27,302 bases of DNA from Anaerolineales bacterium (GTDB lineage: Bacteria > Chloroflexota > Anaerolineae > Anaerolineales > Villigracilaceae). Shown in pieces: positions 1-6,916 of the stretch. The stretch spans positions 1 to 27,302 of the forward strand of contig JADLCG010000018.1 in the NCBI GenBank assembly GCA_020847355.1, written 5' to 3'. Positions within the stretch are counted from its first letter, which is position 1. The number at the start of each line of letters is the position of its first letter. Under the pieces are notes generated by a model. It did not search any database. It saw only the letters and a list, made by a program, of their open reading frames with translations, and was not told the DNA's origin. The position numbers and the translations under genes are program-made.

Positions 1-332
1 CGTTAGGTCACAGCCTGATTGCCTGGACCAACTTCCAGCGCGGAATGCGGCGCATTGCTCCCGATGAGGAAAAACTCAAAGCGGAATTAAATGCCCATTG
101 GGAAGTCATATCCGAAGGCGCGCAAACTATCCTGCGCGCAGTTGGAAAATCCGATGCGTATGAAACCTTGAAAGAAAAAACGCGCGGACAAGTCTTAACC
201 GAATCTGATTACAAGGCGTGGTGCGATTCAATTGACGTGGACGATGCAACGCGCAAAAAGTTAAAAACGCTTTCGCCTGAAAGTTATATCGGGCTGGCTG
301 TTGAATTGACAAATAAATTTATCAAAGAATAA
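1..332 (+). CDS. purB: Adenylosuccinate lyase, C-terminal fragment
   Basis: The reading frame is open from the window edge (first complete codon at base 3) and ends at the stop at 330-332, so only about 109 C-terminal residues are present. They align by eye with the end of E. coli-type PurB: an SLIAW segment, then HWEVISEGAQTILR (family: NWEVLAEPIQTVMRR), then a KTRG motif, then LSPESYIGLA (family: MTPANYIGRA). PurB is a cytosolic homotetramer acting twice in purine synthesis, on SAICAR and on adenylosuccinate, releasing fumarate. The catalytic signature lies upstream of the window. The Met at base 45 is internal, not a start. The next gene follows after 18 bases without a clear ribosome binding site. 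The end-of-protein match is distinctive, so the family call is firm. Confidence 0.9.
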   Translation, partial: LGHSLIAWTNFQRGMRRIAPDEEKLKAELNAHWEVISEGAQTILRAVGKSDAYETLKEKTRGQVLTESDYKAWCDSIDVDDATRKKLKTLSPESYIGLAVELTNKFIKE

Positions 333-350
333 TCAATCGCGTCAAAAACT

Positions 351-1385
351 ATGCTCTCAAATAATGATTCACAACAAATCAAAATCAACCAAAGATGGTT
401 GGATCTCATACGAGCGCTTGGTGCATTTTTGGTAGTAGTAGCGCACTCTAATGTATTTTTTCAGGGAAAAGGCTGGGGACCAAGCTCCGAATTTTACTTT
501 GGTATGACTCGCTCTGCCGTGCCCTTGTTTTTCATGGCAAGCGGATATTTACTTCTTTCAAAAAATGAAACATTAATAGATTTTTTCAGAAAACGTCTGT
601 CGAAATTACTAGTACCATTTGTAGTGTGGTCTGTAGTTTATTTAATTTGGAAAGAAGAAGGATTTGGCAAATCAATATATTCCATTGTGTGGGCATATAT
701 CATCAGAATTGCTAACCGCCCTAGCGAACAGCATTTATGGTTTTTGTATGAAATATTTGGACTGTATTTATTCACGCCTATTTTACGCCTATATTTGCAA
801 AAGGCTAAAAAGTTAGATCTTTATTATTTTCTAGCCGCATGGTTCATTCTTATTCCATTTGTCTTTTTTTTAAGAGAATTCACGCCTATAAATTTAGGTC
901 TTAGCTATCCTTTTCTGGGCGGCTATATAGGTTACTTTCTATTTGGACATTTTGCAGGTCGCTTTTTAGAAAATCCTAACAAGCGCATTGCATGGATCTT
1001 TTATATTCTAGGATCTTTGATTACGGTTTCAGGCTTGTGGTATCGCGCTCTTTATCATGTAAAAAGTCAATACTATGAAGAATATCTCAGTATGAATGTA
1101 GTTATTATGTCGTGGTCGCTTTTTGTGTTATTAAAAGATATTCAAATATCCGATCGGCTATACAAGTTCATTATTCCATTGAAAAACACTAGCTTTGGAG
1201 TTTACTTAGTGCACATGATTGTGATCACAGAACTCTTCACCAGAGAGCCTCTCTCCATCCTCACCAAAATTGGATCAGGAGCATACATACCTTTTATACT
1301 CGGGCTAATTGGCTTTATAGTATCTTTTATAGTAGTTTATATTTTGCAAAAAATACCTATACTGAAAAATATCGTCCCTGCCTAA
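351..1385 (+). CDS. Acyltransferase 3 family membrane protein (OafA/WecH-like)
   Basis: This 344-residue integral membrane protein belongs to the acyltransferase 3 family, which moves acetyl or other acyl groups onto surface polysaccharides, peptidoglycan or small glycans at the inner membrane. The N-terminus has the signature RWLDLIRALGAFLVVVAHSN, with the family's Asp-Arg and catalytic-type His. A HLWFLYEIFGLYLFTPIL segment near residue 126 matches the second conserved block (HxWFL...YLxxP). About ten hydrophobic segments follow, and the length is normal for the family. The acceptor cannot be read from the sequence. The gene is visibly richer in A/T than its neighbours, with many ATA, TTA and TAT codons, which suggests later arrival. 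No polysaccharide genes are nearby. The start has no convincing Shine-Dalgarno sequence but fits the family N-terminus. Confidence 0.85.
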   Translation: MLSNNDSQQIKINQRWLDLIRALGAFLVVVAHSNVFFQGKGWGPSSEFYFGMTRSAVPLFFMASGYLLLSKNETLIDFFRKRLSKLLVPFVVWSVVYLIWKEEGFGKSIYSIVWAYIIRIANRPSEQHLWFLYEIFGLYLFTPILRLYLQKAKKLDLYYFLAAWFILIPFVFFLREFTPINLGLSYPFLGGYIGYFLFGHFAGRFLENPNKRIAWIFYILGSLITVSGLWYRALYHVKSQYYEEYLSMNVVIMSWSLFVLLKDIQISDRLYKFIIPLKNTSFGVYLVHMIVITELFTREPLSILTKIGSGAYIPFILGLIGFIVSFIVVYILQKIPILKNIVPA

Positions 1386-1423
1386 TTTAATATTTCAAAG
1401 CGTTACATAACATAAAGGGCAAC

Positions 1424-1843
1424 ATGAAATCCTATCGCAAAGAACTTTGGTTCAATCTCCCAGCGCGGCGCGGATTTGTGAACGTCACTTCACAAGTCGA
1501 GGAGGCGTTGCGCGAAAGCGGAATCAAAGAAGGGTTATGCTTGGTGAATGCCATGCACATCACCGCTTCCGTTTTCATCAATGATGATGAAAGCGGTTTA
1601 CATCATGATTATGAAAAGTGGCTCGAAAAACTCGCGCCGCACGAACCCGTGAATGAATATCGTCACAATGACACCGGCGAAGATAACGCCGACGCGCACA
1701 TGAAGCGCCAGATCATGGGACGCGAAGCAGTTGTAGCAGTGACTAATGGCGAATTAGATTTTGGACCCTGGGAACAAATTTTTTATGGCGAATTTGACGG
1801 CAGAAGAAAGAAGCGCGTTTTGATCAAAATCATTGGCGAGTAG
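1424..1843 (+). CDS. yjbQ: YjbQ/UPF0047 family protein (secondary thiamine-phosphate synthase type)
   Basis: This 139-residue cytosolic protein has the UPF0047 fold signatures. These are NAMHITASVFINDDESGLHHDYEKWL in the first half, an HNDTGEDNADAHMKRQIMG block, then AVTNGELDFGPWEQIFYGEFDGRRKKRV at the end. Members are annotated as secondary thiamine-phosphate synthase because E. coli YjbQ shows weak activity of that kind; the main physiological role is unsettled. The length is exactly that of the family. The stop overlaps the start region of the next gene by 11 bases, so the two are probably translationally coupled. The start at 1424 follows a weak AAGGGC purine stretch. No thiamine gene is adjacent, so a vitamin role is not supported by context. 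Confidence 0.88.
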   Translation: MKSYRKELWFNLPARRGFVNVTSQVEEALRESGIKEGLCLVNAMHITASVFINDDESGLHHDYEKWLEKLAPHEPVNEYRHNDTGEDNADAHMKRQIMGREAVVAVTNGELDFGPWEQIFYGEFDGRRKKRVLIKIIGE

Positions 1844-2579
1844 CAGCGCCAAGCAGTACGAAAGGCAGAGCCAGTTGAAAGCTTATAAATATTTCGATGT
1901 CGTCATGGCGGCTTTTGTGACCGTATTGATCGTCAGCAATATCGCTTCCTCCGCCAAAATTGTAGATTGGGGCGTCAGCCTCTTCGGCTTGCCGCTCGCG
2001 TTTGACGCAGGCACCTTGCTTTTTCCAATCAGCTATGTTTTTGGAGACGTGCTCACCGAAGTTTATGGCTATCAGCGCTCGCGCCGCGTCATTTGGGTTG
2101 GCTTCTTTGCGTTGGCGCTCACTACGTTGACGCTCTGGATCGTTGGTCTTATGCCCGGCGAAGCGACTTGGCAATCCTATGCGGGAGATCAGGCATATCA
2201 AGCCATTCTCGGCGGGGTCAGCGCCGGCGGTATTGTTTTAGCCAGCCTCTGCGGATATTGGTTCGGCGAGTTTTTCAACTCCTTTGTTTTAGCGAAAATG
2301 AAAGTGCTCACCAAGGGTCGCTGGTTATGGACGCGCACGATTGGCAGTACTTTGATCGGCGAAGCGGTGGATTCATTGATCTTTGTGGCAATCGCTTCCG
2401 CCTTTGGCGTATTTCCGTGGAGTCTCTTTCTGACGCTCGCAGTTACAAATTATCTTTTCAAAGTCGGCATTGAAGTCTTGATGACTCCAATCACCTACTA
2501 CATTGTCGCTCAATTAAAGCGCGTCGAAAATGAAGATTTTTATGATACAGATACAAACTTCAATCCGTTCATTGTATAA
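1833..2579 (+). CDS. yhhQ: Queuosine precursor transporter (QPTR/YhhQ, DUF165)
   Basis: This polytopic membrane protein of about 248 residues is predicted to import queuosine precursors (preQ0/preQ1) for tRNA modification. Recognisable are the opening KYFDVVMAAFVTVLIVSNIAS helix, the conserved charged loop SYVFGDVLTEVYGYQRSRRVIW, the TRTIGSTLIGEAVDSLIF segment and the closing FKVGIEVLMTPITYYIVAQLK helix, all typical of DUF165 proteins. About six membrane segments are visible. There is no ATG near the N-terminus: the frame opens with TTG at 1833, inside the end of the yjbQ homologue, and a second in-frame TTG at 1875 would shorten the protein by 14 residues. Either start keeps all membrane segments. 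The gene ends 10 bases from the convergent stop of the next gene, with no visible terminator hairpin. Confidence 0.9.
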   Translation: MASSSAKQYERQSQLKAYKYFDVVMAAFVTVLIVSNIASSAKIVDWGVSLFGLPLAFDAGTLLFPISYVFGDVLTEVYGYQRSRRVIWVGFFALALTTLTLWIVGLMPGEATWQSYAGDQAYQAILGGVSAGGIVLASLCGYWFGEFFNSFVLAKMKVLTKGRWLWTRTIGSTLIGEAVDSLIFVAIASAFGVFPWSLFLTLAVTNYLFKVGIEVLMTPITYYIVAQLKRVENEDFYDTDTNFNPFIV

Positions 2580-2589
2580 AATCCATTTC

Positions 2590-4020
2590 TCACACGTATA
2601 AATCGTTGAAAAAATTGATCAAGAACATATTACAAATCGGGTCTGGCAAATTATCCATCACTTCATTGATGAACGCCATTTCCGAAGGTAGTTCTGTGCC
2701 AGCCAGCCCGGCAGATACGGCTAGTTGAGCGAACGCCGCTTCCGGGTCCGGACTTTGGAGCGCCGCGCCAATCAACATTTTGATTGCGTCTGAATCAATT
2801 GGCTCTTTGGCTTTGACAATTTCAACGCATTCGCGCAAATCTTTGAGCAGGGCTTCCACGCTGTGAGCGTTGCCAAAGCTAACCGAGATGTGCAAATTAC
2901 GGGGCGTGAGCGGCGTGGAAAATTGTCCCTGCAAATACCAGCCGCGCTTTGCCATTTCATCCGCAAGCTGATAGACGTTCAGAGAATCTGAAGCGAAAGA
3001 AAACATACACATCGCCGGCTGACCCAGCACGCGCAATTCAGGAATCGCGCTCACCCCATCCATCAATTTTTGCGCCGCAGATTGCACAGTTTGGACGATC
3101 TGCTTATAGCCCTCTTCGCCAAGAAAATTGAGAATCGCCCACGCGCCCGCGTATGGTCCGCCGCTTTTACTGCTCAACATCGTCGGGTTAATCAACGTAT
3201 ATCCAGTCGTATCCGTGCAGGCAAAAATTTGATATTTACGAATCGCTTTGCTTCGATACAGAACCGTCGAGCAACCTTTGGCGGCATAGCCGTACTTATG
3301 CAAATCGCACGAAAGCGAAGTAACGCCGGGAACCATGAAATCGAAATCGGGAATTTCATAACCCAATTTACGCATAAACGAAAGATGAATTCCGCCCACG
3401 CACGCATCCACATGAAAAAGCAAATTATGTTTTTGCGCCACAACGCCAATCTCTGCAATCGGGTCAATCACGCCTTGCGCGTAACTCGGCGCAGAGGCGA
3501 TCAGCAAAATTGTATTTTCATTAATCGCGCGCTCCATATCCTCAGCGCAGACTTTGAATGTGGCAGGGTCAATATCCACCACCACTGGTTTAACGCTCAA
3601 ATAATGCGCGGCTTTATGAAAAGCGGCGTGCGCGGTCTTGGGCAAAATCATTTCAGGTTGGGTAATTTGCGGCTTCTCGGCGCGGGCTTTATCTCTTGCA
3701 GTTTTAACCGCCAGCATAATACTTTCTGTTCCGCCAGAAGTGAGATGTCCCACCGCATTGGCATCGCCATGCAAAAGATTAATCACCATGCGGACAACGT
3801 CAGTTTCAAGTTTCAATAAGGATGGGAAGACAGTTGGGTCGAGTCCATTTTCAGTGAGGAAGGCGAGATACGCCTCTTTCATAACTTCGGCAGAGTCAGC
3901 GTTAGGGCTGTAGGTATAGCCGAAAACTTTTCCGCCCTGCCAATCCATATCATGCGCTTTGAAAGCTTGTAATGTGGCGAGAATTTCCTGTTTAGAAAGC
4001 CCGCTTTGAGGGATGTTCAT
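2590..4020 (-). CDS. PLP-dependent lyase/decarboxylase, sphingosine-1-phosphate lyase-like
   Basis: This is a 476-residue cytosolic fold-type I PLP enzyme of the group II decarboxylase family. Seen directly are LTSGGTESIMLAVKTARDKA near residues 93-112 (PLP phosphate and ring contacts), HVDAC around Asp205 (pyridine nitrogen partner) and SLSCDLHKYGYAAKGC with the Schiff-base Lys242. The block DLHKYGYAxKGxS is closer to sphingosine-1-phosphate lyase (DTHKYGYAPKGSS) than to glutamate decarboxylase. No N-terminal membrane anchor is present, as in prokaryotic homologues. The frame extends upstream to 4161, but the Met at 4020 is the better start: it follows a GGAG and avoids overlap with the transporter. 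It lies 35 bases downstream of a GPH-type symporter on the same strand, so the two are probably cotranscribed. The true substrate (phosphorylated sphingoid base, amino acid or other) is not determined by sequence. Confidence 0.83.
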   Translation of the reverse strand: MNIPQSGLSKQEILATLQAFKAHDMDWQGGKVFGYTYSPNADSAEVMKEAYLAFLTENGLDPTVFPSLLKLETDVVRMVINLLHGDANAVGHLTSGGTESIMLAVKTARDKARAEKPQITQPEMILPKTAHAAFHKAAHYLSVKPVVVDIDPATFKVCAEDMERAINENTILLIASAPSYAQGVIDPIAEIGVVAQKHNLLFHVDACVGGIHLSFMRKLGYEIPDFDFMVPGVTSLSCDLHKYGYAAKGCSTVLYRSKAIRKYQIFACTDTTGYTLINPTMLSSKSGGPYAGAWAILNFLGEEGYKQIVQTVQSAAQKLMDGVSAIPELRVLGQPAMCMFSFASDSLNVYQLADEMAKRGWYLQGQFSTPLTPRNLHISVSFGNAHSVEALLKDLRECVEIVKAKEPIDSDAIKMLIGAALQSPDPEAAFAQLAVSAGLAGTELPSEMAFINEVMDNLPDPICNMFLINFFNDLYV

Positions 4021-4055
4021 AATCAATATCTCCAATTCATATAAATGAGAAGCGC

Positions 4056-5372
4056 TTACGCTTTGAACGTCTCGCGCCCAAGCGGATAACGCCACATACA
4101 AAATGCGATACACAAACAAGCAATCAACGGCATAATACCGATCAAAATGCGCGTGCCCCAAATCGCAGAAACGGATTGCACGTCTGAGCCAGCCACAAAG
4201 CCAGTAACGCCCATGATCAGCGCGAAAAATATACCTTCCAAAGAGAAGGATATTTTAGTCAGCCCGCCGTTCATACCAAAGAATAATCCTTCGCGGCTAA
4301 TGCCCGCGTGACGCTTCGCATCTTCGTCAATCACTTCAGAAATTACTGGAAAAGGCAAAAGTAAAGTGGAGGTCAGCCCGGGCACAATGAGCAAAGTTCC
4401 AATTAAGCCGGTGTTGAAATCGTGGGCAAATGTCATCGCCAGCAAACCGGGGACAAAAGCCAGCGCGCCTACGATCCACGCTTTGCGATAACCTATTCGT
4501 GCAATCAGCGGACGCCAAACGAAGAACATTGGAATGCACAATAAAATCGGAATGCCTAAAAGGACTGCTTCAGCGTCGCCGCCGCCCAACTTCATTCCAA
4601 ACACTTCCACAGAAGATTGAATGCCAAGCGCGTATTTTCTCCAAAACGGCAATTGCCCCGCCAGCGCCACCCAGATATATTCCTTGGCGATATTCGCGCC
4701 AAGAAACCAGCGGAACGGCACACTCCCAAAGACAGCGCGTAGCGAAGCGCCAAGACTCATATTCTCTTCGTTTTCCGGGACGGGTTTTTCTTTCACGCCC
4801 AGCATCGCGATCAAATAACCTGCGGCGACCAACGCGCCCATGATTGCGCCCATCGTCAAGTAGCCAACGCTTTCGGCGAGAATCGGCGCCAGAATAAACG
4901 CCAATAACATGGCAATCGCTCCCAGCGCTTCACGCACAACTGCAAGGTCAACGCGATCGCGCGGCGTAGGCGCAACCTCGGGGAACAAGGCGTTGTAAGC
5001 GATATAAGTCAGGCTATATAGCGTATCGAAAATAAATAGAATAATCAGAAAGTATGCCGCGAGGACGAACGGGCTGTGATTGGGCGGCGTCCATAAAAAG
5101 AAAAAGGACAAGCCCAGCGGAATTGCGCCATACAACACATACGGCACGCGCCGTCCATGCTTGGAGCGCGTCCGGTCGGAGAGTTGCCCCATCAGCGGGT
5201 CGTTGATCGCGTTCCATAAACCATAGATCGCCCAGAGCGTCCCGATCACCGCGCTGGATACGCCAAGCACATCTACATAATAAAATTTGATTCGATTTTG
5301 GAAAACTTCGTAAGCGATCGTATTTGCAAAATTACCGAATGCATAACTAATAAACTTTGTAACTCTCTTCAT
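4056..5372 (-). CDS. MFS transporter of the GPH (glycoside-pentoside-hexuronide, MelB-like) family
   Basis: This 438-residue, 12-helix inner-membrane symporter is of the type that imports sugars or glycosides with Na+ or H+. The N-terminus has the characteristic FGNFANTIAYEVFQNRIKFYYVDVLG helix, followed by WNAINDPLMGQLSDRTRSKHGRRVPYVLYG. That stretch contains the conserved Asp of helix 2 (cation-site type) and the D-R-T-x-S-x-x-G-R-R-x-P loop of GPH proteins. The middle loop contains the paired-domain junction, and the C-terminus has the usual conserved helices. The start is preceded by AGGAG seven bases upstream. It is the first gene of a two-gene minus-strand unit with the PLP lyase, suggesting that the imported solute feeds that enzyme, though GPH members carrying non-sugar solutes exist. 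The substrate is unknown. Confidence 0.88.
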   Translation of the reverse strand: MKRVTKFISYAFGNFANTIAYEVFQNRIKFYYVDVLGVSSAVIGTLWAIYGLWNAINDPLMGQLSDRTRSKHGRRVPYVLYGAIPLGLSFFFLWTPPNHSPFVLAAYFLIILFIFDTLYSLTYIAYNALFPEVAPTPRDRVDLAVVREALGAIAMLLAFILAPILAESVGYLTMGAIMGALVAAGYLIAMLGVKEKPVPENEENMSLGASLRAVFGSVPFRWFLGANIAKEYIWVALAGQLPFWRKYALGIQSSVEVFGMKLGGGDAEAVLLGIPILLCIPMFFVWRPLIARIGYRKAWIVGALAFVPGLLAMTFAHDFNTGLIGTLLIVPGLTSTLLLPFPVISEVIDEDAKRHAGISREGLFFGMNGGLTKISFSLEGIFFALIMGVTGFVAGSDVQSVSAIWGTRILIGIMPLIACLCIAFCMWRYPLGRETFKA

Positions 5373-5513
5373 AGACAGGCTCCTGTGCTTCTGTTTCAGT
5401 GTAGAATTGCCAAATCAAGTTCGTTATAAGTTTTATTCAGGCTCAGCGTCAATCTTTACCGCAAGGGCTGATTATACTCCGCGCAAGTTTGAAGCTCTAA
5501 TCAAAAAAACGAA

Positions 5514-5563
5514 GGGAGCGTCTAATTCTGCGGGCTCTTTAGCCCATTCCTTTAGACGCTTCC
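5514..5563 (+). promoter_or_regulatory. Two-stem RNA structure in the leader of the DJ-1/PfpI gene
   Basis: The 12 bases at 5514-5525 pair with 5552-5563 (one G-U), forming a stem whose core GCGTCTAA/TTAGACGC is perfect. Inside it a second hairpin, GGGCT at 5532-5536 with AGCCC at 5541-5545 and a four-base loop, is enclosed. It ends 33 bases before the start codon and there is no run of T after it, so it is not a typical terminator. It could be a leader element, a processing site or an interspersed repeat. No known riboswitch consensus was recognised. The rest of the 224-base gap (5373-5596) shows nothing firm. Confidence 0.45.
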
Positions 5564-5596
5564 AAAATGAAGAAAAGATCATGGAGAATAAACATC

Positions 5597-6121
5597 ATGC
5601 GTTTACAAAATAAAATCATCGCCACATTGATCGCCGAAGGCGTGGAAGACCTTGAGTATTACGTTCCGCTCATGCGCTTGCAAGAAGAAGGCGCGAAAGT
5701 TCTCAGCGCCGGATTGGATCTAAAACCCGTAAAAGGGAAAAACGGATTGATCATTACGCCCGACGCAAAAATTGAAGATTTGAAAGCCAGCGAACTTTTT
5801 GCATTAATCATCCCCGGCGGTTTTGCGCCCGATAAATTAAGAAGATATGACGTTGTAAAAAAATTCGTTAAGGATGTAAATAATGCCAACAAAATTATCG
5901 GCATTATTTGTCATGGCGGCTCAACGGCAATTTCAGCGGGGATTATCAAAAAAGGTCAGCGTGTAACCGGCTCCGCTGGAATCAAGGATGATCTTGTAAA
6001 CGCGGGCGGGGTTTGGGTTGACGAATCTGCTTTTCGAGAGGGCAACCAGGTTTGGGGTAGGGTCGTGGCGGATATTCCAGATTTCAACCGCGAATTGGTG
6101 AAAGCGTTAATTGAAAGTTGA
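5597..6121 (+). CDS. DJ-1/PfpI family protein (class I glutamine amidotransferase-like)
   Basis: This 174-residue cytosolic protein of the PfpI/YhbO branch has a beta-alpha-beta flavodoxin-like fold. It opens with IATLIAEGVEDLEYYVPLMRLQEEGAKV, where Glu17 aligns with the catalytic Glu of PfpI. It continues with LIIPGGFAPDKLRR at 70-83 and the nucleophile elbow IICHGGSTAIS with Cys105-His106. The end, GSAGIKDDLVNAGGVWVDE, is typical of PfpI. Family members are described as proteases, glyoxalases or protein and nucleotide deglycases; which applies here cannot be told. ATG 5597 was chosen because it has GGAG nine bases upstream and fits the family N-terminus; the frame runs 10 codons further upstream without family similarity. 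It lies alone between a divergent transporter and the ECF operon. Confidence 0.88.
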   Translation: MRLQNKIIATLIAEGVEDLEYYVPLMRLQEEGAKVLSAGLDLKPVKGKNGLIITPDAKIEDLKASELFALIIPGGFAPDKLRRYDVVKKFVKDVNNANKIIGIICHGGSTAISAGIIKKGQRVTGSAGIKDDLVNAGGVWVDESAFREGNQVWGRVVADIPDFNRELVKALIES

Positions 6122-6266
6122 GTTCATCAAAAGATGTAAAAAGAAGTAAAATAGCCCAGTAAAGGGGTTAAACTATAAAATCAAATAAGGAGATTAAGCA
6201 GGCAATAGAAACTTCTCAATCTAGCCAGGGTTTTATTTTCAAACTACCACTTAGAAGGAGGTTCAT

Positions 6267-6827
6267 ATGAACCAAGTAGAAAGTGAACGAAAACCGCTTC
6301 TCTCTGCTCGTCAAGTTGGTATCGCCGCGGCTTTTGGCGGCGCCGCGCTAGCGGTTGTGCTAGCCGGGCTCACTATCCCAATACCCGGCACGCCGATCGT
6401 CACCGATCCGCGCGAAATTTTTACGACAATTGGCGCGTCTATCGCTGGGCCAATTGGCGGTATCGTAATCGGAATTCTAGCCGGCATTGCAGAACCTGGA
6501 ATTCCATTGGCTAGTCTGCTCGCTCACATCGTCGGGGGAATTTATAGCGGGTTAGTTTATAAAAACCTAAGTTGGCGTTTCAATCACAATAAAATTCTGT
6601 CTTTAGTTTTATGGGCTTTACAGGTGGTCGGCTATTATATGCTGATTGTTGTTCCGCTTTTTGCGGCTGGCGTCACGCTATTTTATCCCGATCCGGCTAA
6701 CGGCACATTTTTCGCCTTCCTTGGGTCATTGGAAGTTACCGTCTTACCTGAACTAATTTTCACTACTACAGTTACAACCATCATCATGGCCGCCTTGCCA
6801 GAGCGCTATCGCAGACCTCTCTGGTAG
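6267..6827 (+). CDS. ECF transporter S component (substrate-binding membrane protein), substrate unknown
   Basis: This 186-residue membrane protein has about five to six hydrophobic helices. The segment GIAAAFGGAALAVVLAGLTIPIPG, a DPREIF loop, and a Gly/Ala-rich IGASIAGPIGGIVIGILAGIAEPGIPLASLLAHIVGGIYSGLVYK are typical of S components that bind vitamins or small cofactors and dock on EcfT. It is followed in the same direction by the double ATPase and the T component, which completes a dedicated (group I) ECF importer. The start has a near-perfect Shine-Dalgarno sequence (AGAAGGAGG) six bases upstream. It does not resemble BioY, ThiT, RibU, CbiM or YkoE closely enough to name the ligand. In the 145-base leader (6122-6266) I saw no riboswitch consensus such as the thiamine-pyrophosphate or cobalamin box. 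Confidence 0.75.
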   Translation: MNQVESERKPLLSARQVGIAAAFGGAALAVVLAGLTIPIPGTPIVTDPREIFTTIGASIAGPIGGIVIGILAGIAEPGIPLASLLAHIVGGIYSGLVYKNLSWRFNHNKILSLVLWALQVVGYYMLIVVPLFAAGVTLFYPDPANGTFFAFLGSLEVTVLPELIFTTTVTTIIMAALPERYRRPLW

Positions 6828-6862
6828 CAATTCTTCCAAAAGCGTTAGTTTTATTACAACTT

Positions 6863-6894
6863 CCCAAGTCACAACACAACTGTTGTGACTTGGG
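6863..6894 (+). promoter_or_regulatory. Perfect 14-bp intercistronic hairpin between ECF S and ATPase genes
   Basis: CCCAAGTCACAACA at 6863-6876 is followed by a four-base loop (CAAC) and its exact reverse complement at 6881-6894. The sequence after it is TTATATTT, a weak U-tract. In a transporter operon it could cut read-through and set a high S-component to ATPase ratio, or protect the upstream mRNA 3' end from decay. It lies 22 bases before the ATG at 6917. Confidence 0.7.
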
Positions 6895-6916
6895 TTATAT
6901 TTGAGGCGGAGCATTG

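Noticed and set aside
3070..3819. 249-codon open frame on the plus strand inside the PLP lyase gene
   Set aside because: It is antisense to a clearly conserved enzyme, has no recognisable domain and is rich in Arg and His as expected for a shadow frame.
4021..4161. N-terminal extension of the PLP lyase reading frame
   Set aside because: It overlaps the C-terminus of the GPH transporter gene, has no similarity to the family, and the Met at 4020 has a good ribosome site.
5407..5613. 68-codon frame upstream of the DJ-1 gene
   Set aside because: It runs through the two-stem RNA element, lacks a ribosome site and overlaps the real start in another frame.
6122..6266. Possible vitamin riboswitch before the ECF operon
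   Set aside because: No thiamine-pyrophosphate, cobalamin, FMN or preQ1 consensus was found by reading the leader; only a strong ribosome site is clear.
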